Shown piece after piece: positions 61,866-64,000 of a DNA stretch of 64,000 nt (positions are counted from its first letter, which is position 1; the number at the start of each line of letters is the position of its first letter). The DNA is taken from contig JAZQNO010000018.1 of the NCBI GenBank assembly GCA_045627385.1, positions 1-64,000 on the forward strand. The letters run 5' to 3'. The stretch comes from UBA1757 sp045627385 (GTDB taxonomy: Bacteria > Bacteroidota > Bacteroidia > Bacteroidales > UBA1402). The notes beneath the pieces are model-generated. The model was not told where the DNA came from. It made no database searches and saw nothing but the letters and a program-made list of their open reading frames with translations. A program made the position numbers and the translations under genes.

Positions 61866-64000
61866 TTATTTTAATCTGATGGTTATTTCCTGTCCCTGCC
61901 GGCAAGCCTGTCCGATGCGGAGCGACTGATAATAGACGCGCCCGTGGCCCTGTACATTGACCTGCAGTCCGGCGCTTTCCAACACATACAAAGCGTCGCG
62001 GAGTCCCATTCCGATGACGGAAGGCACCTGACCCGCCTGCATGGGGCGTCTATCGAAAGCCAGCGTGTCGGGCCGTTCTTCCACAAGGCTGAAGCGGTCG
62101 CCTTCGGGCATCGATGTCCTCACGTGGAGCCTGTCCATCGTATGGGAGGTGCGTTCCAGCAGACCGGCTGCCACTTTGGGGCGGATGTCCAGCGTGTCGT
62201 CGGGCATCTTTTCCACCTGCACGTGCAGATCTTTCGAATAGACCTGTTCGGCAATCTGGTGGAAAACGCCGCCAGCCATGGTGGAACCCGAAGCATAACC
62301 GATTTTCGGATCGCGAATGACCACCATGCAGGTGTATTTGGGTTTGTCTGCCGGAAAATAGCCGCAGAAGGAGACCTGATAGTTCTTGCCGCCGGCCTTG
62401 TAGCCGGTGCTGCCTTTGGAAATCTGTGCCGTGCCGGTCTTGCCGGCGATGGAAACGACCTCGCTGGAGATGGCTCCACGACCGGTACCGCTGGTGATGA
62501 CGCCCTCAAGCATGGTTCTGATTTCTTTGAGCGTACGTTCGCTGCAGATGCTCTTGCGGACCACCTGCGGTTCGAATTTCTTTTCGATGACACCGTCGCG
62601 TTCGATATAGTCGACAAAATACGGGCGCATCAGGCAACCGTCGTTGGCAATGGCGTTGTAGAAGGCGCAGGTGTACATCGGCGGGATGGCGGTGACATAT
62701 CCGTAGGCCATGGTGGGCAGATCGGTGGCAGACCAGTAGCGGTTGGAATCGTTGGGATGGGGAATATAGGGGTGTTCGGCACCGGGAATCTCCAGACACA
62801 GGTCTTCACAGATGCCCATCTTATAGATGCGGTCCACGAAGCGGGCAGCCTCCTTCTTTCCCTGAAAACCGTTTGAAATGAGTTTGGCCATACCGATGTT
62901 TGACGAGTACCAGATGCTCTTTTCGGCTGTGATTTCTCCATAACCGCCGTGGTTGACGTTGTGGTCGGTGATAACCATTCCATTGCTGCCGGGCAATACA
63001 TAGCGGCCGTTGCCCACATCGACAGGGTCCTCGGGTCTGACGCGACCCTCTTCGAGTGCGGCCATCATGGCCACCGTCTTGAAGGTGGAGCCAGGCTCGC
63101 TGCGGTCGCTCACGGCATAGTTGGATATTTCGCCATAGTAGCCCGATGACTGGCGGCCCAGATTGCTGATGGCCTTGACACGGCCGGTGTTGACTTCGAG
63201 CAATATGGCGCAGCCGTTTGAGGCCTCGGTCTGGATGAGCATGTTGCGCAGAGCGGTTTCCACAATGTCCTGATAAACCAGATTGATGGTGGTATGGAGA
63301 TTGGAACCGGGCACGGGTGCTTCCTCGATAACGTCCATATAGCGGCCCGACACCTTTTCACGACGGCCTCTGCCGTCTTTGCCTTTGAGGACATCATCGT
63401 AGTAGAGTTCGAGACCGTTCTTGCCGCCTTTGCCCATATCGGTGTAGATGTCGCCAATGGTGCGCGATGCGAGCGAACCGAATATCTTCTTACGCTCGGT
63501 GTAGTTTTTGGTGAAGAGACCGCTACGGTTGCGGCCAAGCCGGTAGAAGGGATACTGCTGTATTTCCTGAAGGTCGAAGTACGAGACGCGGACACGGGAA
63601 ACCTGATATTCGCGGCTGCCGCGCTCAAGTCCCTTGTGCAGATGGGCAACATATTCCTCGGGCGTCTTGTCCTGAAGCTTGCGCGAAAGGGCCTCCGCCA
63701 GAGACCAGATATTGCTTTCCAAACTGTCGAGATAGTTTTGGTGCAGCCGTTCCTGTTCCTCGGGACGGTTGGCCAGACTGCGGTCGAGATAGGTCTGGAA
63801 GTCCATGTAGAGGGCGTAAGTGGGAATGGTGGCCGCCATCAGCGCCCCGTTGTCGGCGTAAATGTTGCCGCGGGTAGCCGGGATGACCTTGTCTTCGACC
63901 ACCTGCTTGCTCTGCCAGTATTTCCACTGATCGCCTTCGGTGAACTGGATATGTAGAACATTGAAGAGGATGGCCGCCATAATGGCAATGGACAAGACGG
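61866..64000 (-). CDS. ftsI: Septal transpeptidase FtsI/PBP3 with PASTA domain, N-terminus outside window
   Basis: The frame stays open to the right edge, so only about the last 711 residues are seen; the start codon is outside. A membrane-helix end (IAIMAAILFNVLHIQF), pedestal domain, then SEPGSTFKTVAMMAALEEG near the active-site Ser (STFK), YSSNIGMAKL (SxN type) and GKTGTAQ (KTG box) give a complete class B PBP transpeptidase. One PASTA domain closes the protein (VPSVIGMGLRDALYVLESAGLQV). It crosslinks septal peptidoglycan with FtsW. Confidence 0.96.
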   Translation of the reverse strand, partial: VLSIAIMAAILFNVLHIQFTEGDQWKYWQSKQVVEDKVIPATRGNIYADNGALMAATIPTYALYMDFQTYLDRSLANRPEEQERLHQNYLDSLESNIWSLAEALSRKLQDKTPEEYVAHLHKGLERGSREYQVSRVRVSYFDLQEIQQYPFYRLGRNRSGLFTKNYTERKKIFGSLASRTIGDIYTDMGKGGKNGLELYYDDVLKGKDGRGRREKVSGRYMDVIEEAPVPGSNLHTTINLVYQDIVETALRNMLIQTEASNGCAILLEVNTGRVKAISNLGRQSSGYYGEISNYAVSDRSEPGSTFKTVAMMAALEEGRVRPEDPVDVGNGRYVLPGSNGMVITDHNVNHGGYGEITAEKSIWYSSNIGMAKLISNGFQGKKEAARFVDRIYKMGICEDLCLEIPGAEHPYIPHPNDSNRYWSATDLPTMAYGYVTAIPPMYTCAFYNAIANDGCLMRPYFVDYIERDGVIEKKFEPQVVRKSICSERTLKEIRTMLEGVITSGTGRGAISSEVVSIAGKTGTAQISKGSTGYKAGGKNYQVSFCGYFPADKPKYTCMVVIRDPKIGYASGSTMAGGVFHQIAEQVYSKDLHVQVEKMPDDTLDIRPKVAAGLLERTSHTMDRLHVRTSMPEGDRFSLVEERPDTLAFDRRPMQAGQVPSVIGMGLRDALYVLESAGLQVNVQGHGRVYYQSLRIGQACRQGQEITIRLK

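Overview
The window looks like a chromosome segment of a gut-type Bacteroidales bacterium with fairly high GC (mid-to-upper 50s % by eye). The evidence is: Bacteroidetes promoters of the form TTTG-N19..22-TAnnTTTG before many genes, few Shine-Dalgarno sequences, fimbrillin-family and PCMD lipoproteins, a Rho factor with a very long disordered insert, and a PASTA-tailed FtsI in a complete murein/division cluster. Genus cannot be fixed from the sequence alone.

Layout. (1) 1-2.6 kb is a small AT-richer accessory patch: a truncated AlbA_2/RecG-like gene, a small XRE repressor and three translationally coupled ORFs that resemble a mobilization module, next to iteron-like repeats and a nested palindrome just past the 3' end of dnaK. 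(2) 2.6-12.7 kb is housekeeping: dnaK with an apparent sigma-54 promoter, rho, a TPR protein, mutS2 and a YgiQ-type radical SAM gene. (3) 12.6-15 kb is a three-gene operon (COG1900/DUF39, NIL-ferredoxin, COG2122/UPF0280) matching the homocysteine-from-aspartate-semialdehyde system described in methanogens and other anaerobes. (4) 15-23.3 kb is a plant-glycan region without SusC/SusD: GH3 beta-xylosidase type, BASS-like transporter, YqiA-like esterase, PL1 pectate lyase, PL22-like oligogalacturonate lyase and an N-terminally shortened lipoprotein GH67 alpha-glucuronidase.

(5) 23.3-29.6 kb is a TolC/MFP/RND efflux operon ending in a TetR gene, with a tandem 13-bp operator-like repeat at its promoter. 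(6) 29.6-41.5 kb is surface biology: two fimbrillin-type lipoproteins, an acetolactate decarboxylase with a lipoprotein signal, adenine deaminase, a PCMD lipoprotein, a giant BACON/LRR-like lipoprotein and a polysaccharide flippase. (7) 41.5-43.7 kb has an AlkD-like repair gene, a structured intergenic region with tRNA-Ser(CGA), and cysteine synthase.

(8) 43.8-50.6 kb is a tight five-gene run: NapH-like membrane polyferredoxin, Tat-signal aldo/keto reductase with two Fe-S motifs, dipeptidyl peptidase IV, lipoyl synthase and acetylglutamate kinase. (9) 50.6-64 kb is the minus-strand dcw cluster, transcribed ftsI-murE-mraY-murD-ftsW-murG-murC-ftsQ-ftsA-ftsZ; ftsI runs off the right edge. No CRISPR array, rRNA or intact insertion sequence was seen. 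The most unusual items are the homocysteine operon, the polyferredoxin/AKR pair, the lipoprotein acetolactate decarboxylase, the shortened GH67 and the sigma-54-like dnaK promoter.
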